A stretch of 64,000 bases of DNA from CAZUMW01 sp964621615. GTDB taxonomy: Bacteria; Desulfobacterota; WTBG01; CAIYCZ01; CAIRTM01. Shown here piece after piece: positions 23,120 to 31,573 of this stretch; position 1 is the stretch's first letter, and every line of letters begins with the position of its first letter. Location of the stretch: positions 62,001-126,000 of the forward strand of contig CAZUMW010000008.1 in NCBI GenBank assembly GCA_964621615.1, given 5' to 3'. Made by a program: the position numbers and the translations under genes. A model generated the notes under the pieces. It did not search any database and was not told where the DNA came from. It was given only the letters and a program-made list of their open reading frames with translations.

Positions 23120-24421
23120 TTACGCGTCATGCAGCAGTGATTCAATGTGCTCCATGCACCGCTGCACCGCACCGCTGTTTTTTTCTATCGCCGAAAATGC
23201 TGCTGCGCCTATGGTGCGCCGCCGTTCCGGGTCGCTAAGCAGCTCATCGAGAGAAGCTATCAGCCCCGGCGTATCCAAAACGCGCACGGCAGCCCGGTGC
23301 TCCGTCAAAATGGACGCTACCTCAGTAAAATTTTCAGTATGCGGCCCGAAAATCACGGGCTTGCTGAACACTGCCGGCTCAAGCATGTTGTGGCCGCCGA
23401 CGCCGGGCAAAATGGTCCCGCCGACAAATATAACCGTTCCGATGCTGTACACCTTCGCCAGCTCGCCTATAGTATCCAGCAGTATAATGGGAGGCGCTCC
23501 CTGAGCCGATGACGCGCTCAAGGCTGTTCTTCGTATGTATTGGCAGCCCCGTCTCTGCAAAAGCTCGTCAACCTCATCAAAACGCTCGGGGTGCCGCGGC
23601 GCAATAATGAGAACAAGGCCGGGATAACGTTCCTTGACCGATTCATAGGCATCAAGCACTATTTCTTCATCACCACGGTGCGTGCTTCCCGCTATGAACA
23701 CGGGCCGTGACAAATCAACGTGCAGCTGTTTGTATAAAAGCTGCTTCTGCTCAGGGGTGATGGATGGTATCAGCTGATCGAATTTTATGTTGCCGGCAAC
23801 AGAGACGCACGCCGGCGGCGCCCCCATGCTGATTATGCGCTGCGCATCGGTTTCAGACTGCATGCAAAACCGGCTGATATTGCTGAGGACGCGCCGAAAA
23901 AAAAATCTGAACAGGCGATACTGCTTGAACGAATCCCGGGAAATCCGGCCGCTGACAATTACCGAGTGAATGCTGCGACCGCTGAGCTCCTTAAGCAGGT
24001 TGGGCCATATTTCGGCTTCCATCATTACAAAAAGCCGCGGCCTGAGCGCGGTGACGACCCGGCGCATGATAAAGGGGTAATCAAACGGGAAGCACACAAT
24101 CCTGTCTGCAGCTTTGACGTTATGCTGCGCGGTATAGTATCCTGTCTGGGTCACCGTTGATAAACATACAGGCATATCGGGATGGCGCTGCTTCAGCATC
24201 CTGACAAGGGGCTGCGCAGCCATAACTTCACCGACAGATACTGCATGGATCCACACCGGATCCGGTTTATGCATTTCGGTGCGATAGGGGCCGATGCGCA
24301 GCGCGCTCTTATGCAGCAGGCCGTAGCGGTATTTTTTTTTAATCAGCAAAAGCAGGGCAAGAATCGGTGACAGGGCCGCCGTTGCTGTAATCAGCAGGGC
24401 ATTGTACACAACATATATCAT
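23120..24421 (-). CDS. waaA: 3-deoxy-D-manno-octulosonic acid transferase
   Basis: Transfers Kdo from CMP-Kdo to lipid A precursor at the inner membrane (GT30). Product of 433 aa with an N-terminal anchor (MIYVVYNALLITATAALSPILALLLL), the motif WIHAVSVGEVMAAQPLV with the catalytic Glu, SVIVSGRISRDSFKQY, IFVGGTILPGVGGHNMLEPAVFSKPVIFGP and a final VLDTPGLIASLDELL. All are hallmarks of WaaA/KdtA. GGAG lies 7 bp before the ATG. It follows msbA on the same strand. Confidence 0.96.
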   Translation of the reverse strand: MIYVVYNALLITATAALSPILALLLLIKKKYRYGLLHKSALRIGPYRTEMHKPDPVWIHAVSVGEVMAAQPLVRMLKQRHPDMPVCLSTVTQTGYYTAQHNVKAADRIVCFPFDYPFIMRRVVTALRPRLFVMMEAEIWPNLLKELSGRSIHSVIVSGRISRDSFKQYRLFRFFFRRVLSNISRFCMQSETDAQRIISMGAPPACVSVAGNIKFDQLIPSITPEQKQLLYKQLHVDLSRPVFIAGSTHRGDEEIVLDAYESVKERYPGLVLIIAPRHPERFDEVDELLQRRGCQYIRRTALSASSAQGAPPIILLDTIGELAKVYSIGTVIFVGGTILPGVGGHNMLEPAVFSKPVIFGPHTENFTEVASILTEHRAAVRVLDTPGLIASLDELLSDPERRRTIGAAAFSAIEKNSGAVQRCMEHIESLLHDA

Positions 24422-24486
24422 AAAGAAGCTCCAGGTCTTTTACGGATCCTGCTGTATTTCCGAAAATTACTTCACGGCCAGCGGGC

Positions 24487-26247
24487 TCACGAATTCTGTG
24501 CTGCGGGCTGTATGTCATCCTGCAGATAAATGGAATACAGCTTGGTGTATTCACCTCCCCGGCTGAAAAGCTCATCGTGCGTTCCCTGCTCAACAATTCT
24601 GCCTTCGGCAATCACGATAATGCGGTCAGCATTTTTAATTGTTGACAGGCGATGTGAAATAACAAATGTCGTTTTATCACGAAGGAACTTATCAAGCGCA
24701 TGCTGAAGGCGTTTTTCTATCTGTGTATCAAGGGCGGCCGTCGCCTCGTCAAGAATGACGATGGGAGCATCCTTGAGAACAGCCCGGGCTATAGCGATCC
24801 GCTGACGCTGCCCGCCGGAAAGCTTCTCTCCGTGCTCTCCGATAACGGTGTCATAGCCGTCGGGCATCTCCTCGATAAACTCGTGCGCACAGGCAAGCCT
24901 GGCCGCCGCAATAATGTTCTCTTCGCTTTGCTGCGGATTACCATAGGAAATGTTGCTGCGGACTGTATCATTGAACAGAAAGGGGTGCTGGCTGACAAAG
25001 GCTATTCGTGATCTGAGCGAACGAATGGTTGCCCCGGCAACATCATAGCCGTCAATGGTAATGCGCCCGGCGGTACAATCAAAAAAGCGGGGGATAAGGT
25101 TTATAAGCGTTGTTTTCCCTGACCCGGTCATTCCGACAACGGCGATCGTTTCAGCCGGCTGCACATCAAGGTTTACATCGGTGAGCACGGGGGTTTCATT
25201 ATAGGCAAAGGATACGCTCTCGAATGCTACCCGCCCCTTTACCCGCGGAAGCTCCACCGCATCCGAAGCCTCCTGTATGTCAGGCTGAATATCCAGAACC
25301 TCAAAAACCCGTACCGCTGCCGCAAGCCCTTCCTGAATTCCCTGATACGCCGTGCTCATATTGCGTGCCGGCCCGTACAGCAGAAGCAGCGCGGTTAAAA
25401 AAGAAAAAAACTCGCCGGGAGTCAGGCTCCCCGACAAAACATTGTAGCCCCCGTACAGCATAACTGCCGCGCCCGCACATCCGCCGATGCACTCCATAAC
25501 CGGCGCGGCGAGCGACCGCACCTTTAAGCGCTTCATGCGGATGCGCACAAGGCGCATATTTTCCTCGGAAAAGCGCCTGTTTTCATAGCCTTCCATCCCG
25601 AAGGCTTTAACAATGCGGCACCCGGTTATTGTTTCATGCACAAAGGTTGAAATTTTGCCGATTTTTTTCTGTCCCCGCGTGCTGAACTTGCGGCTTTTTT
25701 TCCCGAACCGCCAGATTGGAATTACGGCCCAGGGCAGGATCACAAACGCAATGCAGGCGAGCGTAAAATCCTGAACAAACAGAACCGCCGTCAGCCCGAT
25801 AATGGTCACTATTCCCTTAACCATATGGATCACACCGGTATTCACCGCATACTGCAGCAAATTGACATCATTGGTGACCCGGGACATAAGCACGCCCGTG
25901 GGGGTTTTGATAAAAAAGGAAAGCGACAGCGTCTGCAAATGAGCATATATTCTGTTTCTGATATCGGTTATAATGCGCTGCGCTATCGAGCCCAGCAGAT
26001 AGTGGTAGGTATATTCAAATGTTCCCTTGACTGCATAAAGCGCCACAACTCCAAGCGGTATCAGCTTCAGCATCAGCATATCTTTGTTAAGAAACATCTC
26101 ATCAATTGCCGGCTTCATCAGATATGCAAGGCCGGCGGAGCACAGTGACAGCGGAAGCGTGCACACGCAGGAAAGCACAAATTTTTTCCGGTACGGCGCA
26201 ACGTACGGAAAAAGTCGTTTATATATATTCAGGCTGTCCCTGAGCAT
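24487..26247 (-). CDS. msbA: Lipid A export ABC transporter MsbA
   Basis: Half-transporter of 586 aa that flips lipid A-core across the inner membrane. Six hydrophobic spans fill residues 20-300. The nucleotide-binding domain has Walker A GMTGSGKTT (372-380), the signature LSGGQRQRIAIARA (from 476) and Walker B VILDEATAALD (about 497). AAGGA lies 5 bp before the ATG. Its position between lpxB and waaA supports MsbA over other exporters of this type. Confidence 0.93.
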   Translation of the reverse strand: MLRDSLNIYKRLFPYVAPYRKKFVLSCVCTLPLSLCSAGLAYLMKPAIDEMFLNKDMLMLKLIPLGVVALYAVKGTFEYTYHYLLGSIAQRIITDIRNRIYAHLQTLSLSFFIKTPTGVLMSRVTNDVNLLQYAVNTGVIHMVKGIVTIIGLTAVLFVQDFTLACIAFVILPWAVIPIWRFGKKSRKFSTRGQKKIGKISTFVHETITGCRIVKAFGMEGYENRRFSEENMRLVRIRMKRLKVRSLAAPVMECIGGCAGAAVMLYGGYNVLSGSLTPGEFFSFLTALLLLYGPARNMSTAYQGIQEGLAAAVRVFEVLDIQPDIQEASDAVELPRVKGRVAFESVSFAYNETPVLTDVNLDVQPAETIAVVGMTGSGKTTLINLIPRFFDCTAGRITIDGYDVAGATIRSLRSRIAFVSQHPFLFNDTVRSNISYGNPQQSEENIIAAARLACAHEFIEEMPDGYDTVIGEHGEKLSGGQRQRIAIARAVLKDAPIVILDEATAALDTQIEKRLQHALDKFLRDKTTFVISHRLSTIKNADRIIVIAEGRIVEQGTHDELFSRGGEYTKLYSIYLQDDIQPAAQNS

Positions 26248-26283
26248 TCTTTTCCTTATTGCGTTACGATTATCATCAGCGAT

Positions 26284-27507
26284 CTACAGTTCCCGCACAC
26301 GATTTTTTGCGCTTCCGTGCAGCATATCATAAGCCATCCGGGCAACAGCAGCCGAAGCGCCTTTTTTTCCCATTGCTTTTTTAATTCCGAGAAGCTCCCG
26401 GCACATCATATCAAGGCGCTGCGGGTTTTCCAGTATGCTCAGCACTTCTGCGCTGATCCGTTCCGCTGTCACCTCGTGCTGTATAAGCTCAGGGAACACT
26501 TTCTTTCCGGCAACGATATTGGCAAGCCCGATACAGGGCACGCGGATGAGCATTTTCCCGAGCATATAGGTAACCGGCGATACTTTATACAATATAACCA
26601 TCGGCTTGTCCATAAGTGCTGTCTGGAGCGTAGCAGTGCCGGATGCCACGACAGCAAAGTCGCTGGCCGCCAGCGCGCGGTAAAAATCATTTTCAACAAT
26701 CGAGACGTTTACCTGCGACCGGGAAACCATTTCCCTCACTGCTGTAAGGTCAACCCATGAAGCTGCAGGCAGCACGTATTGTACCGACGGCATGCGCTCC
26801 TGTATCCTGCGCGCAGCGCCGAGCATGTGCGGCAGCAGGCTCCTGATTTCCCTGTTTCTGCTCCCGGGAAGCAGGCCTATAACCGGCCCGCCTTCACGAA
26901 GGTTAAGGGAATCGATCAGCTCCTGGGGGTCTGCCGACGCTGTCTCTGTGTCCATAAGGGGGTGCCCCACAAACCGGGCATCGAGACCGACTTCCCGGTA
27001 AAACGAAACTTCAAAAGGGAAGATGACAGCCATCCTATCGACAAGCCGGGCGATTTTTTTTGCCCGTCCCCTGCGCCAGGCCCACAGCTGCGGGCTTATA
27101 TAATACAATACCGGTATGCGGCGCTTCCTGGCCAGCCGTGCAACCTGAAAGTTAAATTCAGGATAATCGATCAGCAGCACAAGGTCCGGGCGGGACCGGG
27201 CAATCTCACGCCTCAGCCGCAGGTACGCTTTAATGATATGACGCATGTGAAAAACCACTTCAAAAAAGCCCACAACGGCGATGTCTCGCGAATGAAACAG
27301 AATCTCCATATGCGCATCGGCAAGCTCATCGCCGCCGATACCGACGATTCGGACGGCAGGATCAAGCTTTTTGAGCGCGCGCACCACCAGCGCCCCGTGG
27401 TGATCTCCCGAAGCTTCTCCGGCGACAATAAGTACGGTTTTTGCTGTATCGGCAGTACCTGCAGACATTTTGTCACGCGCACATGGATCAGTTGACCCGG
27501 TTACCAT
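26284..27507 (-). CDS. lpxB: Lipid-A-disaccharide synthase
   Basis: GT19 enzyme joining UDP-2,3-diacylglucosamine and lipid X to the tetra-acyl disaccharide. Up to 407 aa. The core begins VLIVAGEASGDHHGALVVRAL, then IGGDELADAHMEILFHSRDIAVVGF, LLIDYPEFNFQVAR, PVLYYISPQLWAWR, VIGLLPGSRNREIRSLLP and ASGTATLQTALMDKPMVILYK, all typical. The start is uncertain: ATG 27507 or ATG 27468 (13 residues shorter and closer to the usual length); neither has a clear ribosome site. It lies between the Gfo/Idh gene and msbA. Confidence 0.95.
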   Translation of the reverse strand: MVTGSTDPCARDKMSAGTADTAKTVLIVAGEASGDHHGALVVRALKKLDPAVRIVGIGGDELADAHMEILFHSRDIAVVGFFEVVFHMRHIIKAYLRLRREIARSRPDLVLLIDYPEFNFQVARLARKRRIPVLYYISPQLWAWRRGRAKKIARLVDRMAVIFPFEVSFYREVGLDARFVGHPLMDTETASADPQELIDSLNLREGGPVIGLLPGSRNREIRSLLPHMLGAARRIQERMPSVQYVLPAASWVDLTAVREMVSRSQVNVSIVENDFYRALAASDFAVVASGTATLQTALMDKPMVILYKVSPVTYMLGKMLIRVPCIGLANIVAGKKVFPELIQHEVTAERISAEVLSILENPQRLDMMCRELLGIKKAMGKKGASAAVARMAYDMLHGSAKNRVREL

Positions 27508-27591
27508 TTATATCTGGGATTGACCCAAAAGTTATTTTGGTTGTGTGCAGAGGATGAGCCCGCCGCGCCTGTCTGTGCTGGCTGGGTATGA

Positions 27592-28551
27592 TTATACCTG
27601 AAGTGCCGCCTGCCGCGAATGTATCTGACCGACAATTTCCAGTGCAACGCGCAGGGCATTTCTGCCGGCCTCGCCGGGGACGCGCGGCCGTGTCCGGTTC
27701 GCAACAGCTTCCACAAAAGACCGAATCTCTTCGTTGAGGGCATCGTGCTGGCTGATTTCAACCTGGTCATAGGTTATCTCGGGCATTTCCGATGTATCGG
27801 AAGAGGATATTTTTCTATACACATCGACATGCTGCGCTGCATAGTCTATAGAAAGATAGGTGTTGGTCTGAAAAACTCTCAGCTTCCTCATTTCCTTAAG
27901 CGAAATTCTGCTGGCGGTAATATTTGCAATGCAGCCGGTCTCAAACTCAATACGGACGTTGGCGATATCGTTTTTATCCCTTGACAGCACCGGAACGCCG
28001 ACCGCGTGCACCTGGGTTACCGGCGCCCCCACGATAGTAAGTATGATATCTATATCGTGAATCATAATATCAAGAATGACATCAACATCAGTGCCCCGGT
28101 CCTTGAACGGGGCAAGCCGGTGCGACTCAATAAACATCGGTTTGACGAGAATATCGTCCAGAGCGAGCACCGCTGCGTTGAAGCGCTCCAGATGCCCCAC
28201 CTGCAGAATACGCCCCGCGGATTCCGCAGCTGAAATAAGCTCATCAGCCTCCTCAACTGTGGCCGTTATAGGCTTTTCAACAAGGACGTCAACACCATGC
28301 TCAAGGCATTTTTTCGCGACAGCGTAATGGCTCTCTGTAGGAACCACGACGCTCACGGCATCCACCCTGTCCAGCAGCTCATCCAGGCAGGAGCAGGCAT
28401 GCACATTGAGCCTGGCCGCTATTGCCCGTGCGGATTCCTGATCGGCATCATAGACGCCGGCCAATTCTGCACCGGACAGCCCTGCATATTTTTCTGCGTG
28501 AAATTTCCCGAGATACCCCACGCCGATAACACCAGCCCTGACCGGCTTCAT
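27592..28551 (-). CDS. Gfo/Idh/MocA-family oxidoreductase in the lipid A cluster
   Basis: NAD-dependent sugar dehydrogenase-like enzyme, 319 aa. The Rossmann motif is GVIGVGYLGKFHAEKY, the second conserved block is DVLVEKPITATVEEADEL (family EKP), and VGHLERFNAAV fits the substrate domain. Its start overlaps the lpxA stop by 4 bp (ATGA), a strong sign of joint function. In some bacteria the same place holds gnnA, which oxidises UDP-GlcNAc for 3-amino lipid A; the partner aminotransferase gnnB is not in the window. Relatives in Geobacter-like clusters occupy the same place without proven role. Confidence 0.88.
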   Translation of the reverse strand: MKPVRAGVIGVGYLGKFHAEKYAGLSGAELAGVYDADQESARAIAARLNVHACSCLDELLDRVDAVSVVVPTESHYAVAKKCLEHGVDVLVEKPITATVEEADELISAAESAGRILQVGHLERFNAAVLALDDILVKPMFIESHRLAPFKDRGTDVDVILDIMIHDIDIILTIVGAPVTQVHAVGVPVLSRDKNDIANVRIEFETGCIANITASRISLKEMRKLRVFQTNTYLSIDYAAQHVDVYRKISSSDTSEMPEITYDQVEISQHDALNEEIRSFVEAVANRTRPRVPGEAGRNALRVALEIVGQIHSRQAALQV

Positions 28552-29321
28552 TCTCTTGTCACACCCCGTTCCGAATGATGAATGAAATCGACCAGATGGC
28601 CCACCTCCGGCCCTAAGTCATCACGGCTGTGCAGCTCGTCAAGCGCCTTTTTGATGGTGAGTCCTGAGCGGAACAGCGTCTTGTAAGCAGCCTTAAGGTT
28701 TTTAACCGTTTCAGCCGAAAACCCGTAGCGCTTCAGGCCCGTCAGGTTAAGCCCGTGCAGCGTTGCCCGCTGGCCGACCGCAATGGTATAGGGGGGCACA
28801 TCCTTGGAAACCCCCGACAGCCCGCCGACCATGGCAAAAGATCCGATGTGCACAAATTGGTGCACGCCGACAAGCCCTCCTAAAATGGCGTTGTCTTCAA
28901 TCTGAATGTGGCCGGCAAGGCTTGCATTGTTGGCCATTATGACATTTTTTCCGATTCTGCAGTCGTGTGCCACATGGGTATAGGCCATCAGGAAGCAGTT
29001 ATCGCCGATAACTGTTTTTCCGCCTCCCCCCTCAGTGCCTCTGTTGACCGTAACGAACTCGCGCAGGGTAACATTATCCCCGACAATAAGCTCTGTGGGC
29101 TCGTCCTGGAACTTCAGATCCTGAGGGGGGGCGCCAAGGGAGCAAAACTGAAATACGGTACAGTTTTCACCAATGATTGTGGGGCCCTCAATATATGCAT
29201 GGGGGCCGATCACCGTCCCGCTGCCGATAGTTACCCGTGACCCGATAACCGCATACGGTCCGATTTCAACATTCGGCCCTATACGGGCACCCGGATCAAT
29301 TATCGCCGTCTCATGAATCAT
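28548..29321 (-). CDS. lpxA: UDP-N-acetylglucosamine acyltransferase
   Basis: First committed step of lipid A synthesis, 257 aa as started here. The frame extends to 29480, but the true start is ATG 29321: CAGGAG lies 6 bp upstream and the protein then begins MIHETAIIDPGARIGPNVEI like other LpxA. Hexapeptide repeats form the left-handed beta-helix; conserved blocks are VFQFCSLGAPPQDLKF, FVTVNRGTEGG, MAYTHVAHDCRIG with the catalytic His, and VHQFVHIGSFAMVGGLSGV. The C-terminal part is helical (GLKRYGFSAETVKNLKAAYK). It follows fabZ. Confidence 0.97.
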   Translation of the reverse strand: MIHETAIIDPGARIGPNVEIGPYAVIGSRVTIGSGTVIGPHAYIEGPTIIGENCTVFQFCSLGAPPQDLKFQDEPTELIVGDNVTLREFVTVNRGTEGGGGKTVIGDNCFLMAYTHVAHDCRIGKNVIMANNASLAGHIQIEDNAILGGLVGVHQFVHIGSFAMVGGLSGVSKDVPPYTIAVGQRATLHGLNLTGLKRYGFSAETVKNLKAAYKTLFRSGLTIKKALDELHSRDDLGPEVGHLVDFIHHSERGVTRE

Positions 29322-29427
29322 GCTGTGCTCCTGTTGGTTGTGCTGTATAGCGCGATTGTCTGGCATTTTTGCCGCAGTGCAGAGCCCGCCGGTGCAGGCT
29401 TGTGCCGAATCATGCCGGGCGATCCGA

Positions 29428-29859
29428 TCACCCCAAAGCGGCCATAAGCTCGGCCTCGGCCGCAAGCGACCCGTCAACATATGCGGCGCCTCTGAATTTC
29501 CAGATGGACCGCTTCATGGAAATACCGGTACACTCAAAGCGGAGCTGGTCTCCAGGCACAACGGGCCTGCGGAACCGGCACTTGTCGATACCGACAAACC
29601 GCACTTCAGCATTTTGTTCTTTTTTCTCAGGCATTGATGCAAACACAAGAATTCCCCAGCTCTGGGCCATAGCCTCGATAATAAGCACTCCAGGCATAAT
29701 CGGCTCGCCGGGAAAGTGCCCCTGAAAAAAAGGTTCATTGATCGTGACGTTCTTCACCGTCACGATACGCTCGTTTTTTTCCATCTCTGCAACCCGGTCG
29801 ACAAGAAGAAACGGGTACCGGTGCGGGATGTGATCCATAATTTCTTTTACCGACATCAT
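29428..29859 (-). CDS. fabZ: 3-hydroxyacyl-[ACP] dehydratase FabZ
   Basis: Hot-dog fold dehydratase of fatty-acid synthesis, 143 aa. IPHRYPFLLVDRVAEME and the active-site helix FFQGHFPGEPIMPGVLIIEAMAQ (catalytic His and Glu) are intact. Two consecutive ATG codons (29859, 29856) follow a GGGGGG stretch. The first overlaps the lpxD stop. It sits in the lipid A operon between lpxD and lpxA, as in many Proteobacteria, where it balances 3-hydroxyacyl-ACP between membrane lipid and lipid A. Confidence 0.97.
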   Translation of the reverse strand: MMSVKEIMDHIPHRYPFLLVDRVAEMEKNERIVTVKNVTINEPFFQGHFPGEPIMPGVLIIEAMAQSWGILVFASMPEKKEQNAEVRFVGIDKCRFRRPVVPGDQLRFECTGISMKRSIWKFRGAAYVDGSLAAEAELMAALG

Positions 29860-30905
29860 TGCGTATCCCCCCGAAGTGCATTAAGCTCTGATTCAAGCTG
29901 TTCAACTTTGCGGCCGAGCTCATTGATTGTTTTTCTCATCTCCGGCAGTTTCTGAAACACCCGGATCGACTTGAGCCACTGCTTGTGCGGCATGTGGGGC
30001 GCTCCTGAAACCACCTGCCCGGCGGGAATATCAGAAGACGCGGCACCGCGGGCGCCGATAATGACATCATCACCTATCGATATATGCCCCACAGTTGCAG
30101 ACTGCCCTGCCATGGTAACCCGGTCCCCGAGCACCGTGCTGCCTGAAATCCCGACCTGTGCAACAAGCACGCTGTCCTCTCCCACAGTGACATTGTGTGC
30201 TATGTGGACCAGGTTGTCCGTTTTAGTACCCCGCTTTATCCACGTTCTGTTCATGGCCGCGCGGTCAATAGTATTGCACGCGCCGATTTCAACATCATCG
30301 TCAATCTGAACGATGCCCAACTGAGGTATTTTATAATACTGCGCCCCGTCCTTTGCAAAGCCGAACCCGTCGCTGCCGATGACCGTACCGGCATGAACAA
30401 TAACCCGCCGGCCGAGGATGCACCCGTCGCGCACCGTGACGTTGGGGTGCAGCAGGCAGCCCTCCCCGACGGTCACCCCTTTGCCGATAAAGCAGTGCGG
30501 GTACAGCGTCGCTCCGTCACCGATAACGCTGCCCTCGCCAATATAAACGAACGGATATACGGTCACCTCACTGCCCAGGATTACGTTTTCCCCGATCCGT
30601 GCACTGTCGTCAATGGTGCCGGGCTCAGGGGGCGGGGGGTAAAAGCTGCGCAGAATTTTCGCATATGCAAGATACGGATTGTCAACCTTCAGTAAATTTG
30701 TCTTTTCAGATGATACATCCCCGGAGCACACCACAGCGGATGCAGCGGTTGTTTCAATATGCGCAGCGTATTTCGGGTTTGCAACAAATGTGATATCCCC
30801 AGGACCGGCATGCTCTATGCCCGCAATACCTGATATGGCTGTCCCGGGATCGCCCTCGACACGGCCTCCGGTGAGGCGGGCTATTTCTTTAAGCGTTGTC
30901 TCCAT
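29856..30905 (-). CDS. lpxD: UDP-3-O-acylglucosamine N-acyltransferase
   Basis: Third step of lipid A synthesis, 349 aa. ATG 30905 is preferred to the TTG 21 bp earlier, because AGGG stands 8 bp before it and the protein then starts METTLKEIARLTGGRVEGD like its relatives. An N-terminal uridine-binding domain (to about residue 100) precedes the hexapeptide beta-helix; GSDGFGFAKDGAQYYKIPQLGIV and TKTDNLVHIAHNVTVGED, with the catalytic His, are typical. The C-terminal coiled coil (INELGRKVEQLESELNALRG) trimerises the enzyme. Confidence 0.97.
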   Translation of the reverse strand: METTLKEIARLTGGRVEGDPGTAISGIAGIEHAGPGDITFVANPKYAAHIETTAASAVVCSGDVSSEKTNLLKVDNPYLAYAKILRSFYPPPPEPGTIDDSARIGENVILGSEVTVYPFVYIGEGSVIGDGATLYPHCFIGKGVTVGEGCLLHPNVTVRDGCILGRRVIVHAGTVIGSDGFGFAKDGAQYYKIPQLGIVQIDDDVEIGACNTIDRAAMNRTWIKRGTKTDNLVHIAHNVTVGEDSVLVAQVGISGSTVLGDRVTMAGQSATVGHISIGDDVIIGARGAASSDIPAGQVVSGAPHMPHKQWLKSIRVFQKLPEMRKTINELGRKVEQLESELNALRGDTQ

Positions 30906-30992
30906 AACAGAAGCCCTGCTAATCAATTGATTCCGCGGACCACACAGCCCTGCTGCACATGAGCTTCGTACCGGCAGTTCGCGGCTGGGCTG

Positions 30993-31538
30993 CTATTGCC
31001 CGGATGTGTGCTTTTCATCATAAATCGCGATAATTTTGTCTGTCAGGTCCAGCGAGCTGTCGGTGTACAGCAAAATGCGCTGGCTTTTTTCAAAAACGAT
31101 ATCAAAACCGTTTTTCTTTCCGTAATCCTGCACAATCGGAATGATCTCCTCGAGAATATCGTTGGTGAGCTCAGCCTCTCTGATCTGCAGCTCCGTCTTC
31201 GAGTCCTTGACCATGCGCTCATAGTCGCGCTGGCGGCGCAGCAGGTCTTTTTCCTTGTCGCGCCGCGCGCTGTCTGACAGCATCATGCTTTGTTTCTGCA
31301 AAACCTGATCAAGCTTCTCGATTTCCTCCTTTTCATGGAGAATATCATCTTTGAGCTTTTCCGCCTCTTTGCGAAACTGATCTGTGGCCTCCTTACCCGC
31401 CGAGCTTTCTGCAACGACTTTTTGAATATCGACATATCCCAGCTTATACTCTTCAGCATGGGAGGCTGCACTCAGAATAGACACCATGCACAGCAAAGCA
31501 AAAATATGGGTAAACACATAAGCACACCGTTTCTTCAT
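30993..31538 (-). CDS. OmpH/Skp-family periplasmic chaperone
   Basis: Secreted chaperone for outer-membrane proteins, 181 aa. The signal peptide MKKRCAYVFTHIFALLCMV ends near SHA-EE. The mature start EYKLGYVDIQKVVAESSAGK is the usual OmpH strand, followed by a long Lys/Glu-rich coiled coil (about residues 50-135) and the C-terminal strand FDIVFEKSQRILLYTDSSLDLTDKI. AGGAGG lies about 8 bp before the ATG. It sits between bamA and lpxD, a standard place. Confidence 0.93.
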   Translation of the reverse strand: MKKRCAYVFTHIFALLCMVSILSAASHAEEYKLGYVDIQKVVAESSAGKEATDQFRKEAEKLKDDILHEKEEIEKLDQVLQKQSMMLSDSARRDKEKDLLRRQRDYERMVKDSKTELQIREAELTNDILEEIIPIVQDYGKKNGFDIVFEKSQRILLYTDSSLDLTDKIIAIYDEKHTSGQ

Positions 31539-31573
31539 AAATAGATCCTCCTGATGTTACCGGGTTGTTAAAA

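Noticed and set aside
28548..29480. Long form of LpxA
   Set aside because: The extra 53 residues overlap fabZ, and ATG 29321 has its own ribosome site with the standard LpxA N-terminus.
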